From Clostridia bacterium (GTDB taxonomy: Bacteria > Bacillota > Clostridia > Oscillospirales > Butyricicoccaceae): a stretch of 45,087 nucleotides of DNA. Shown here piece by piece: positions 33,796 through 42,146 of the stretch. Numbering within the stretch: position 1 is the first letter of the stretch; every line of letters starts with the position of its first letter. The stretch spans positions 1 through 45,087 of the forward strand of contig JAFOPS010000103.1 of assembly GCA_017394205.1 (NCBI GenBank), written 5' to 3'. The position numbers and the translations under genes were made by a program. Under the pieces are notes generated by a model. It had not been told where the DNA came from and searched no databases. It was given only the letters and a program-made list of their open reading frames with translations.

Positions 33796-34062
33796 TTAAA
33801 TAATGCCGAACAGCAGAAACGCAAGCAGCACGATCACGCCGATGATCAGCACACTCGGCAAGAACAGCGTAAGAAACGCGGACAGGAACATGGCGGCCAT
33901 ATCGCCCTTCTCCATGGTCTCGTGAATCAACGGCTGTTGGCTGTCGGGCGGCAGTTCTTCATCGGCGCGGCCTTTGGAGGTCTCCTCCTCGGGCGGCAGG
34001 CCCATCTGTTCCCGTTGAAACCGACGAGCCCGTTCATACTTTTTCTGAAACGGCATCCACAT
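33796..34062 (-). CDS. Small tail-anchored membrane protein at the end of the opp operon
   Basis: An 88-residue protein not recognised by family. The N-terminal half is charged and helical (FQKKYERARRFQREQMG, then EEETSKGRADEELPPDSQQP), and one long hydrophobic segment fills about 58-86 up to the C-terminus, giving a tail-anchored shape. ATG 34062 lies 9 bases after GGAG and 7 bases after the oppF stop; TTG 34068 and ATG 34056 are alternatives. It is the last gene of the operon and could assist transporter assembly or regulation; this is inferred from position. Confidence 0.7.
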   Translation of the reverse strand: MWMPFQKKYERARRFQREQMGLPPEEETSKGRADEELPPDSQQPLIHETMEKGDMAAMFLSAFLTLFLPSVLIIGVIVLLAFLLFGII

Positions 34063-34068
34063 AAGCAA

Positions 34069-35601
34069 TTACTCCGCAGCTCCCATGGCTTCGTCTTCTT
34101 CGTCGATCAACGGATGATGGCATGCCACGAAATGGTCCGGCTCCAGCTCGCGCCACTCAGGCACGACCTGCTTGCAGATCTCGGTGCAGTAACGGCAGCG
34201 CGTGTGGAACTTGCAGCCCTTAGGCGGATTCACCGGGCTGGGGATATCGCCCTCAAGGATCTGAAGCTCCTTGGAGGCGTCGGGATCCGTGGTGGGGATG
34301 GCGGCGATCAGAGCCTGCGTATAAGGATGAAGCGGATGCGCGAAAATCGCGCTGGAGGCCGCCAACTCAACCATATTGCCCAGATACATCACGCCGATCC
34401 GGTCGGAAATGTACTTGACAACGCTCAGATCGTGGGTAATGAACAGATACGTCAGCTCCTGCTTTTCCCGCAGATCCTGCAGCAAATTGATGATCTGCGA
34501 CTGGATCGACACGTCCAGCGCAGACACGGCCTCGTCGCACACCACGAACTTGGGGTTGACCGCCAATGCGCGGGCGATGGAGATACGCTGCCGCTGGCCG
34601 CCGGAGAACTGATGCGGGAAGCGGTGGAGGAAATAGGGCTGCAGGCCGCAGTCATCCATGACCTTGATGATGTAATCCTGCATTCTGGCGTTGTTCTTCT
34701 GATAGATCTTATGCGCGATCAGGCCTTCACCGATGATCTGGCCGATGGTCATACGGGGATTCAGAGAAGAATACGGATCCTGGAAGACGATCTGAAGTTC
34801 ATCTCTCAGCAGACGGATCTCGTTATAGGTCAGGCGGGCCAGATCGATGCCGTTATCCCACAATTCATCGTATTTCTGGAAATCGGGATCATTCTGGTGC
34901 ACGGCACGCAGCGACTCGATCTCCTGATCCGAGCGGGTCATTTCAGCATTGAGCTGTTCGATCTGCTTATCGACCTCGCGAAGCTTGCCGTCAAGGCCGT
35001 CAACGTTTTTCTTGTCGTAGGCCAGATCGTCGCGCTTGACCTGAAGTGACTGCCGTTTTTCATTCAGCGTACGACGCTTCAGCGCGATCTGATACCGCTT
35101 TTCATATGCCTGGATCACAGGCTTCAGATCGGGGGCGACCGTCAGTCCGCCGATGATGTTGGCCACGTCCAGCAGCGCGTCATTGGCGGCTTTTTGGGCG
35201 GCGGTCAGCTCGGCATGCTTTGCAAACTGCTGCTCCTCCGTCATGGCGTCGTAGGCTTTCTGAAGCTCATCGCGCTTGGCGGCTGTCGTCTTGATCTCCT
35301 CACGCTTTTTGTGGAGGTTCTGAACGGTGTCCAGCATATAACGGGGCGCGATATCCTCGATGGTGCGGCCGTAATACATGGTGCGGCCGTCGGTCTGCCG
35401 GTAAAGCTGCAGCAGCGTGCGGCCCAGAGTAGACTTGCCGCATCCGGATTCGCCCACCAGGCCGAAAACCTCGCCCTCATAGATATCCAGCGTGATGCCG
35501 TCGTTGGCCTTGACATACAGACCGCGCTTCTTCAGCGGGAAATATTGCTTCAGATTGGTGATGCGGAGGAGAACCTTTTTATCCTGGTTATTTTGTAACA
35601 T
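34069..35601 (-). CDS. oppF: Peptide ABC transporter ATPase, OppF-type with coiled-coil insertion
   Basis: A 510-residue nucleotide-binding subunit, far longer than the usual 320-330. Walker A (GESGCGKST) is at 50-58, but the Q-loop (LQIVFQDPYSSLNPRM) appears only near 269-284. Between them about 180 residues (85-265) are rich in Lys, Glu, Gln and Leu and look coiled-coil (KKREEIKTTAAKRDELQKAY; KLREVDKQIEQLNAEMTRSD). The signature FSGGQRQR (332-339), Walker B FVVCDE (352-357) and H390 are intact, so it should still hydrolyse ATP. The Opp/Dpp C-terminal Cys cluster (GCKFHTRCRYCTEIC) is present. ATG 35601 follows GGGGAG and overlaps the oppD end by 14 bases. Confidence 0.93.
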   Translation of the reverse strand: MLQNNQDKKVLLRITNLKQYFPLKKRGLYVKANDGITLDIYEGEVFGLVGESGCGKSTLGRTLLQLYRQTDGRTMYYGRTIEDIAPRYMLDTVQNLHKKREEIKTTAAKRDELQKAYDAMTEEQQFAKHAELTAAQKAANDALLDVANIIGGLTVAPDLKPVIQAYEKRYQIALKRRTLNEKRQSLQVKRDDLAYDKKNVDGLDGKLREVDKQIEQLNAEMTRSDQEIESLRAVHQNDPDFQKYDELWDNGIDLARLTYNEIRLLRDELQIVFQDPYSSLNPRMTIGQIIGEGLIAHKIYQKNNARMQDYIIKVMDDCGLQPYFLHRFPHQFSGGQRQRISIARALAVNPKFVVCDEAVSALDVSIQSQIINLLQDLREKQELTYLFITHDLSVVKYISDRIGVMYLGNMVELAASSAIFAHPLHPYTQALIAAIPTTDPDASKELQILEGDIPSPVNPPKGCKFHTRCRYCTEICKQVVPEWRELEPDHFVACHHPLIDEEDEAMGAAE

Positions 35602-36580
35602 GGCGTTCACTCCCCTTCGGATAGAAGCAGCGGATCTGCTGCGTTTCGTTTACGGCCACCAGCTGCGGCTCTTCTTTCAAGCAGCGCTCAGTGGCGTATT
35701 TGCACCGAGGCGCGAATTTGCATCCCACGGGGAGCTTAAGAGGATGAGGAACGGCGCCGGGGATCGATTCCAGGCGTTCGTCGGTGTCCGCATCCAGACG
35801 CGGGATCGAACGAAGCAGGCCCTCGGTATAGGGATGCATATATTCACTTCCCGCAAAGATATTCCGGACGGGGCTCATTTCAACGATCTGACCGCAGTAC
35901 ATAACAGCCACGTCATCCGCCATCTGGTTGATTACGCCCAGGTCATGGGTGATGAACAGGATCGACGTGCCTTTTTCCCGTTTCAGGTCGTTCATCAGAC
36001 GCAAAATCTGCGCCTGGATAGTCACGTCCAGAGCAGTGGTGGGCTCGTCGGCAATCAGCAGTTTGGGCTTGCAGGCCAGCGCCATGGCGATCATGACGCG
36101 CTGCCGCATACCGCCGGAAAGCTGGTGCGGATACTGCTTGGCGACAACCTCGGGATTGGGGATCTTAACGTCGGCCAGCATTTCCACGACCTTTTTCTTA
36201 GCCTCAGCCTTGCTCATTCCCTGGTGGATGATAAAGGGCTCTGCAACCTGCTTTTCCACGGAAAACACAGGGTTCAGAGAGGTCATGGGCTCCTGGAAAA
36301 TCACGGAGATATCGTTGCCGCGGACGGCGTACATCTCGTTTGCGGTGGCCTTTGTCAGATCTTTGCCCTCAAACAGGATCTCACCGGAATCGATGTAGCC
36401 GTTGCCGTCCAGCAGCTGAAGGATGCTCATGGCGGAAACGCTCTTGCCGGAACCGGATTCGCCAACCAAACCCAATGTGCGGCCGGCGTCCACAGAATAA
36501 GACACGTCATTGACTGCCTTTACGATTCCCTTTTTCGTGCGGAAGAAGGTATGCAGTCCTTTGATTTCAAGTAATGCCAT
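35588..36580 (-). CDS. oppD: Peptide ABC transporter ATPase, OppD-type
   Basis: A 330-residue subunit of normal size. Walker A is GESGSGKSV, Q-loop ISVIFQEPMTSLNPVF, signature LSGGMRQRV, Walker B LLIADEPTTALD, switch His in FITHDLG. The C-terminal GCKFAPRCKYATERC plus a later Cys is the oligopeptide ABC extension that can bind a 4Fe-4S cluster in relatives. It forms a heterodimer with the OppF-type subunit. It lies 14 bases after oppC with its own ribosome site and overlaps oppF. Confidence 0.95.
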   Translation of the reverse strand: MALLEIKGLHTFFRTKKGIVKAVNDVSYSVDAGRTLGLVGESGSGKSVSAMSILQLLDGNGYIDSGEILFEGKDLTKATANEMYAVRGNDISVIFQEPMTSLNPVFSVEKQVAEPFIIHQGMSKAEAKKKVVEMLADVKIPNPEVVAKQYPHQLSGGMRQRVMIAMALACKPKLLIADEPTTALDVTIQAQILRLMNDLKREKGTSILFITHDLGVINQMADDVAVMYCGQIVEMSPVRNIFAGSEYMHPYTEGLLRSIPRLDADTDERLESIPGAVPHPLKLPVGCKFAPRCKYATERCLKEEPQLVAVNETQQIRCFYPKGSERHVTK

Positions 36581-36594
36581 ATGCTCTTCCTCCT

Positions 36595-38517
36595 TTACTT
36601 ATCCCGGTCAGACTTGGGATCCATGACGTCACGAAGCGTATCGCCCACGATGTTGATGCAGATACAGGTGATCGCCAGGAACAGCGACGTGAACACCCAC
36701 TGCCACCAGAAGTTCTTGATGATCGTCGCGTTGTTCGCGCCGCTCAGCATGTTGCCCCAGGTGGGTCTGGGATAAGTAACGCCGAAGCCCAGATAGCTCA
36801 GCGAGGATTCCGTCAGCATACAAGTGGCAAAATCCAGCGTCAAAGAAACGAAGATAATGGAGATGATGTTGGGCAGAATGTGCTTGAAGGCGATGGTAAA
36901 CTCCTTCACGCCCATGGCCTTGGCCGCAACAACGTACTCGTTCTCACGGGCAGCCAGCACCTGGCCGCGCACCATACGGGCCAGACCGGTCCAGGTAAGG
37001 ACGCCCAAAATGACCATCAGGAGATAGATCTTTTTGTTTTCAGAAATATCAGACTGGGCCATGATGGACGAAAGGATCATCGCAAACGGCAGGAACGGGA
37101 TCGCCGCAAAAATCTCGGTGACGCGCATCAGCAGCAGGTCGACCTTGCCTCCGAAATAACCGGAGATACAGCCGACGATGATGCCGATGATGCTGGAGAT
37201 GATAACGGCGACGGCGCCGATGGTCATCGTCATCTTACCGCCCTGAATGATACGCTGGAAGATATCCGCGCCGTAGGTGTCGGTACCGAAGAAATAGCCC
37301 TTCAAGCCCCACTTCCCTACCAGCTCGTGATTGCTGTTGACTGCGTAGCTCTGGAAGGCGCCGGCATAGATCTTTTCAACATCGGTCATTCCTTCGGGAA
37401 CAAGGGTCTGGTCCAGCGTATTGCCGCCCCAGCTGAGCACGCGGCCCTCGGAAGTAAGGCCGGTATAGTGATAGGTTCCGGAGCAAACCTCCAGGAACTT
37501 TTCACCGGCGTGCAGTGCAGGCATCGGGATGCTGTTGCTGGGGAAATCGCCGGCAAAGCACAGGCTACCGTCATCCAGTTCGGCACACACGTTGTTGGAG
37601 GTGCCATAGATCGCAATGATCTTGCGGCCCGCCAGATACTCTCTCGAGGGAAGCGGCTTCTCATTGATGTTGCCGCGGTACTGATCGTAAAGGCCGCGGG
37701 TACCGGTAACGATCTGATTCCCGGCCTCGGTCAGGCCGACGATGTAGTTCAGGGTAAAGTCGATATCTATCAGATCGTCTCTCCCGATGAACTTCTCGAT
37801 ATTCTGATAGGTATTCTTGTTGCCCCACAGATACAGCGTGCCGTCGTTCATCAGAATGGCGGAGCACTGATAGCCGCAGGTCAGTTTTCTGATGTTGCTG
37901 ACGTCGATGGTGCCGTTCATCAGTTCTTCGGGCTCCGAAATGATATTCGGATATTTGGCAGGATCAAAATAGCCAAATTGGCCCAAGCCGCCATGACCCC
38001 AAGTGTAAACCTTGCCGGCTTCGCTGACCGCTACGATGTGGTCAATGCCGGCGGCAGCGATAGCGATCTTGTCATTTTTGACCTCTTCGGGGATCTTGCC
38101 GATATCAATGCCCGTAGTGCCCAGCTTCGTGGTGCCCCAGACGAAGGTTTCGCCCTCGTCGGACACGCCAACGGTAAAGGAACCGTAGCTGTCGATGCAG
38201 CGGACCTGATTTTTCATTGCGCGAGGAACAGACAGCATGCTGCTGGTGGGCGGCACGTTTTTCTGAGTGACCTCGGTATAAGAGTCGTAATACTTCGGCA
38301 TAAAGAACGGGCCGATAAAGACGATCAGGAACATGGCGATAACGACGCAGGCGGCAGCGACAGCCAGCTTGCGCTCCAGGAATCCGCGCCAGATCTGCTT
38401 GATCGGGCTAACGATCTCTTCTACATCCATGCTCGCATCGGCAAGCTCTTTGCTTCCACCGAAAAATGCGCGTTTGAACCAGTTGCCAACGGTGGCAAAA
38501 AATCCTCTTTTCTTCAT
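36595..38517 (-). CDS. oppC: Peptide ABC permease, OppC-type, with inserted RCC1-like seven-repeat propeller
   Basis: A 640-residue permease about twice the normal length. A cytoplasmic N-terminus is followed by membrane segment 1 (about 51-72). Residues 100-405 then hold seven RCC1-like repeats beginning near 105, 152, 210, 249, 298, 341 and 380, each with a pattern like AAGIDHIVAVSEAGKVYTWG. The repeat count fits one closed seven-bladed propeller. The normal binding-protein-dependent transport domain resumes at about 428, with further membrane segments and the EAA loop AAKAMGVKEFTIAFKHILPN (531-550) that contacts the ATPase. Because the insert lies in the first external loop of OppC, it should face outward toward the binding lipoprotein. 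ATG 38517 lies 8 bases after AAGGAGG; a GTG at 38526 overlaps that site. It follows oppB closely. Confidence 0.93.
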   Translation of the reverse strand: MKKRGFFATVGNWFKRAFFGGSKELADASMDVEEIVSPIKQIWRGFLERKLAVAAACVVIAMFLIVFIGPFFMPKYYDSYTEVTQKNVPPTSSMLSVPRAMKNQVRCIDSYGSFTVGVSDEGETFVWGTTKLGTTGIDIGKIPEEVKNDKIAIAAAGIDHIVAVSEAGKVYTWGHGGLGQFGYFDPAKYPNIISEPEELMNGTIDVSNIRKLTCGYQCSAILMNDGTLYLWGNKNTYQNIEKFIGRDDLIDIDFTLNYIVGLTEAGNQIVTGTRGLYDQYRGNINEKPLPSREYLAGRKIIAIYGTSNNVCAELDDGSLCFAGDFPSNSIPMPALHAGEKFLEVCSGTYHYTGLTSEGRVLSWGGNTLDQTLVPEGMTDVEKIYAGAFQSYAVNSNHELVGKWGLKGYFFGTDTYGADIFQRIIQGGKMTMTIGAVAVIISSIIGIIVGCISGYFGGKVDLLLMRVTEIFAAIPFLPFAMILSSIMAQSDISENKKIYLLMVILGVLTWTGLARMVRGQVLAARENEYVVAAKAMGVKEFTIAFKHILPNIISIIFVSLTLDFATCMLTESSLSYLGFGVTYPRPTWGNMLSGANNATIIKNFWWQWVFTSLFLAITCICINIVGDTLRDVMDPKSDRDK

Positions 38518-38530
38518 TCGTGCCACCTCC

Positions 38531-39583
38531 TTACGCGCTCACGCGGATTCTGGGATCCACCAGACCGTAAACAAGGTCAATGACAAGGTTACCGATCAGG
38601 GAGACCGCCACATAGAAAAGCTGCAGCAGAATAATCACGTCGCAGTCGGCCGTACGAAGAGATTGGATCATCAGCTTGCCCATACCGTTCAGGCCGAACA
38701 TGTTTTCAAACACGATCGAGCCGCCAAAGATACCGATGAACCAGCCGACGACCAGCGTGACCACGGGGATCAGGGCGTTGCGCCAGGCGTGAGAATAGAT
38801 GACCGTCTTTTCCTTGACGCCCTTGGCGCGTGCGGTACGGATGCAGTCAAGGCTCAAGGCGTCGATCATGGAGGCGCGGACATAGCGGGTCATGCCGCCC
38901 ATGGACATAAATGTCATGGAGATCAGCGGCAGAGCCAGGTAATACATGCGGTCCACGAACCATTTCCATCCGGTGTAGTTGCTGCCGGGCGTCTTCATGC
39001 CGCTGGGCGGGAACCAGCCGAGCAGCGAGCAGAAGACCCAGATAAATACAATACAGATAATGAACGACGGCAAGCTGTAGCCGACGATGGTAATCACCTG
39101 CACTGCTTGGTCGCCTTTGCTTCCCTTATGGGTAGAACATACGATACCCAGAGGGATCGTGATGGCCAGTGCGGCCACCATTGCGAAAATGTTGATAAAG
39201 ATGGTGTTCTTCATGGGTTCCTTGACCACGTTGAGCACCGTGTCCTTCAGCTCGTAAGAATAGCCGAAGTTGCCCTGAAGAAGGCCGTCATAGTTGCCGT
39301 AGTATTTGGGATAGACACCGATCCATCTCAGATAGCGGATCGCCATATTCTTGGTGTCGGTGCCGTACAGCCGCTGATATTCCTTATATCTCTCCTGGAA
39401 TACCAGTTCCTTTTCAGCATCACTCTTGCCGCGCAGCTGCTGCTTCATCGTGGTCATATCCGCGCGGGCATCGGTGTAGGCTCGGTTGCTGGGAAGCAGG
39501 TTATAAATGAGAAACATGAGGATGGACAATATGACCATAACGATGAGCATAAAGCCGATCCTCTTGAGCACATATTTTCCCAT
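38531..39583 (-). CDS. oppB: Peptide ABC permease, OppB-type
   Basis: A 350-residue permease with membrane segment 1 at about 9-28, a longer than usual polar external region (30-105, with KQQLRGKSDAEKELVFQERY) and five more segments. The EAA loop reads RTARAKGVKEKTVIYSHAWR followed by NALIPVV. External NGMGKLMIQSLRTAD and the C-terminal DLVYGLVDPRIRVS are family hallmarks. It pairs with the propeller-bearing OppC. GGAG lies 7 bases before ATG 39583. About 300 bases with strong hairpins separate it from oppA. Confidence 0.95.
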   Translation of the reverse strand: MGKYVLKRIGFMLIVMVILSILMFLIYNLLPSNRAYTDARADMTTMKQQLRGKSDAEKELVFQERYKEYQRLYGTDTKNMAIRYLRWIGVYPKYYGNYDGLLQGNFGYSYELKDTVLNVVKEPMKNTIFINIFAMVAALAITIPLGIVCSTHKGSKGDQAVQVITIVGYSLPSFIICIVFIWVFCSLLGWFPPSGMKTPGSNYTGWKWFVDRMYYLALPLISMTFMSMGGMTRYVRASMIDALSLDCIRTARAKGVKEKTVIYSHAWRNALIPVVTLVVGWFIGIFGGSIVFENMFGLNGMGKLMIQSLRTADCDVIILLQLFYVAVSLIGNLVIDLVYGLVDPRIRVSA

Positions 39584-39881
39584 ACCGTATCTCCGATCTG
39601 TCGCTCATGCGACGGTAGGTTTGGCATTGAGGGGTCTCCCCCGCTTTACCGTCTGCCGGGCATATTATCATAATGCGCCAAACAGGCGTAATTGTATTCA
39701 AGATTAAAGCTTCCGCAGCCGCGGCCGGGAAGCTCCCTTTTGCTTTTGCAGTTTATAACGCAATAGCAATGCAACGCGATAAAATTTTCTAAAGAATCCT
39801 CAACCAGAGGGCGGGCCGAGGCCCACCCTCTGGTTGCAATTCAGATCAATGTTCGGTTGTCTTGAGCGATTCAGTCAGAAA
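39584..39881 (-). other. oppA-oppB intergenic region with hairpins
   Basis: No gene is seen. It holds the GC-rich hairpin at 39802-39835 and a second inverted pair around 39708-39735 (AGCTTCC/GGAAGCT on the minus strand). No convincing new promoter was found for oppB, so it most likely depends on read-through from oppA. Confidence 0.6.
39802..39835 (-). terminator. Strong hairpin after oppA
   Basis: AACCAGAGGGCGGGCC (39802-39817) and GGCCCACCCTCTGGTT (39820-39835) pair along 16 bases with one wobble. The following T-run on the minus strand is broken (GAGGATTCTTTAG), so it may be a partial terminator or an mRNA-stabilising hairpin that raises oppA over the membrane genes. Confidence 0.75.
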
Positions 39882-42146
39882 TCAGTCAAGCCACAGAACG
39901 TCGGCCATATCCTTGATGTAGTACTGAGAATAGTCATCATACATGGAAGGATCAATGGTCATGTTGTAGGAGTAGTCGTACACAGCGGAGTTGAAGCCGG
40001 TGGCGAAGTTGAAGACGCAGTACATCGGGCTGCCGCTGTAGTAACCGTAAACCTGAGCCTGATAGAGTTCGTCCAGCATGGGAGCGAAGTCACCGATGGT
40101 CTTCTGGACGGTCATACCGGCGTTGTTCACGTTGTCGTTCTGCTCGAAGCCGGGAACCAGCAGATCAGAGAAGTCGTTATTGACGGTACCGTACCAGTTG
40201 AGAGCCAGCGGCATGTAGTAATCGTCGCCGACCTTGGTGGTGGTGTAAGCGCCGTCGATGGACTTGTAGTTGATGTCGTTTTCAGAAGCGAACTCAGCGG
40301 GGATCTTCTTGTAGCGGACACCGTCGGTGTACTCGCCGCCCTCGGCGTTGTAGATCCAGCCGCCGGCTTCCAGAACAGCAATGGCGGAGTCAACAGAGGT
40401 GTCGTAAGCATCCAGCAGCATGCCGGACTTCACAGCAGCCTTGTACATCCAGGAACCGGTGTAGTAGGGGCCGTCCACGACGCCGCCGTAACCGCCGGTG
40501 AAGTCCTTAGCAAAGGTAGCGCGGTCCATGCAGTAAGCGATAGCCTGACGGACTTCGGTGAACTGAGCGGGGCCGTAGTCGGCGCGGAAGCCCAGCTTGC
40601 CGTAACCGGCGCGGCTGTAGTGGGTGTAAACGAATCCGCCGTTGGAGTTGTTGACCATGGCGATGGCTTCGTCGGTCTGAGCGCCGCCAGTGATGGCCGC
40701 CAGGCAGTCGACGCCGCCGGAGCGGAGGTCTTCGAGCTGAGTCTCGGGGATGATCTTCTTGTAGATAACGGTCTCGATGCCGGGCTTGGTGCCCTCATAG
40801 TTGCCCTTGAAGTAGGGATTGCGCTTCAGAACGGCAGACTTATCGGAAGCATCGTAGCTCTCGACCACATAGGGGCCGGCATAGGGGATGCTGGTGTCGG
40901 TGTTCTGAGAAGCAGCCAGGATCTTGGCAGCGTTGACATAGCTGTCGCCGTTCTTGGCATAGAAGTCGTCGGTCCAATAGACGCCGTCGCCGTCGTCCAT
41001 CAGATCAGCGCCGCAGGCCCACAGATTCTGATGGGTGGGAGAGAAAGCGGCGTAAGTAATGGCGTAGAAGTAAGGCAGATAATCGGGAGAAATGGTCACA
41101 GAGAAGGTGTAGTCGTCGATCAGACGCAGACCGTGCATGACCTTGTCGCCCTCGGTGCCGTCGTAAGCGGCATAATCGTCGAAGCCAACAACGCGCATCA
41201 GAGACTTGTGGTCACGGCCGGCGGCTTCCAGAGCAACGGGAGTGGAGAACGCCATGGAGTAATACAGATAGTTCTTCGCGGTAATGGGGCTGCCGTCAGA
41301 GAACACCAGATCATCATAGATGGTGATGGTGTAGGTGCGGGAGCCGTCTTCATTGTCGACTTCTTCCAGATTCTTGGTAACGGTGGGGTTGACAACGTAG
41401 CCGCCCTCTTTGGTGTTGACAACGGTATCAAGACCGTTGATCAGGCCGTCCACATCATTATCGGCAGCTCCGGGATTGGAGGCGCCGAAAGAGGAATAAC
41501 GGAACTTACCGGACAGGTCGGTGGTGTTGCCCATGATGAAGGAACCGTCGGCCTTTTCAGAGGTCCAGTCGATCAGAGCAGAAGCGGGAGACCAGAAGGG
41601 GTTGGTGGGATGCTCGTCAACGCCCTTGATCGCAGCGTTGTAAACATCGTAATACTCGTTGGAGTACAGGGGGATTTCAGGCAGCAGGTAGTTCCAACGG
41701 GTGATGTAGTACTTCCACCACTCGGCGTAGACATCGTCTTCGGTCTCATAGCTGGTGCCTTCGGTAGAGGTGTTGTAAACCATGGCCATGGTCAGGAAGT
41801 CCAGACCCAGCTCATACTCGGTGCCGTCAAAGGTGGCATAAGCAAGGCCGGTCTCGGGATCTTCGGTGACGTCGGCGATGGAGCAGGTCTTGCCATACTT
41901 CTCATACAGAGCAGTATAGTCAACGCCGTATTCCTTGCCGGCGACAGCCTGAGCGGCGGTGGGCACGTATTCGGGCTCAGTGGGCTCAACGGGCGCGGGA
42001 GTGGGGTCAACAGGCGCGGGGGTAGGATCGGTGCTGGGAGTGGGATCCACGGTCGGCTGCTGGTTGTTGTTTCCGCAAGCTGCCAGAGCGGAAACGATCA
42101 TCATAGCGGCAACCAACAGAGCAAGCACCTTTTTCGTGTTTTTCAT
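39882..42146 (-). CDS. oppA: Peptide-binding lipoprotein, OppA/DppA-like (SBP family 5), enlarged
   Basis: A 754-residue solute-binding lipoprotein, about 200 longer than usual. The signal peptide ends in the lipobox SALAAC with Cys24 as lipid anchor. A Pro/Thr/Val linker (about 33-59) follows. Residues 140-176 (AEWWKYYITRWNYLLPEIPL then YSNEYYDVYN) resemble a segment normally near the C-terminus of this family, whereas the normally N-terminal FSDGSPITAKNYLYYSMAF occurs at 282-300, suggesting a permuted or duplicated layout. Later parts (GPYVVESYDASDKSAVLKRN; EVRQAIAYCMDR) are normal SBP5. It probably delivers oligopeptides to the OppBC pair. AGGAGG lies 6 bases before ATG 42146. Confidence 0.93.
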   Translation of the reverse strand: MKNTKKVLALLVAAMMIVSALAACGNNNQQPTVDPTPSTDPTPAPVDPTPAPVEPTEPEYVPTAAQAVAGKEYGVDYTALYEKYGKTCSIADVTEDPETGLAYATFDGTEYELGLDFLTMAMVYNTSTEGTSYETEDDVYAEWWKYYITRWNYLLPEIPLYSNEYYDVYNAAIKGVDEHPTNPFWSPASALIDWTSEKADGSFIMGNTTDLSGKFRYSSFGASNPGAADNDVDGLINGLDTVVNTKEGGYVVNPTVTKNLEEVDNEDGSRTYTITIYDDLVFSDGSPITAKNYLYYSMAFSTPVALEAAGRDHKSLMRVVGFDDYAAYDGTEGDKVMHGLRLIDDYTFSVTISPDYLPYFYAITYAAFSPTHQNLWACGADLMDDGDGVYWTDDFYAKNGDSYVNAAKILAASQNTDTSIPYAGPYVVESYDASDKSAVLKRNPYFKGNYEGTKPGIETVIYKKIIPETQLEDLRSGGVDCLAAITGGAQTDEAIAMVNNSNGGFVYTHYSRAGYGKLGFRADYGPAQFTEVRQAIAYCMDRATFAKDFTGGYGGVVDGPYYTGSWMYKAAVKSGMLLDAYDTSVDSAIAVLEAGGWIYNAEGGEYTDGVRYKKIPAEFASENDINYKSIDGAYTTTKVGDDYYMPLALNWYGTVNNDFSDLLVPGFEQNDNVNNAGMTVQKTIGDFAPMLDELYQAQVYGYYSGSPMYCVFNFATGFNSAVYDYSYNMTIDPSMYDDYSQYYIKDMADVLWLD
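41970..42050 (-). repeat. Linker repeat in oppA
   Basis: Codes for residues 33-59: consecutive DPTPSTDPTPAPVDPTPAPV-type units. Near-identical DNA units make copy number likely to vary. The linker spaces the binding domain from the lipid anchor. Confidence 0.8.

Noticed and set aside
36574..38583. A 669-residue plus-strand open frame antisense to oppC
   Set aside because: Asp/His/Arg-rich shadow sequence; the opposite frame encodes a clear permease with repeats.
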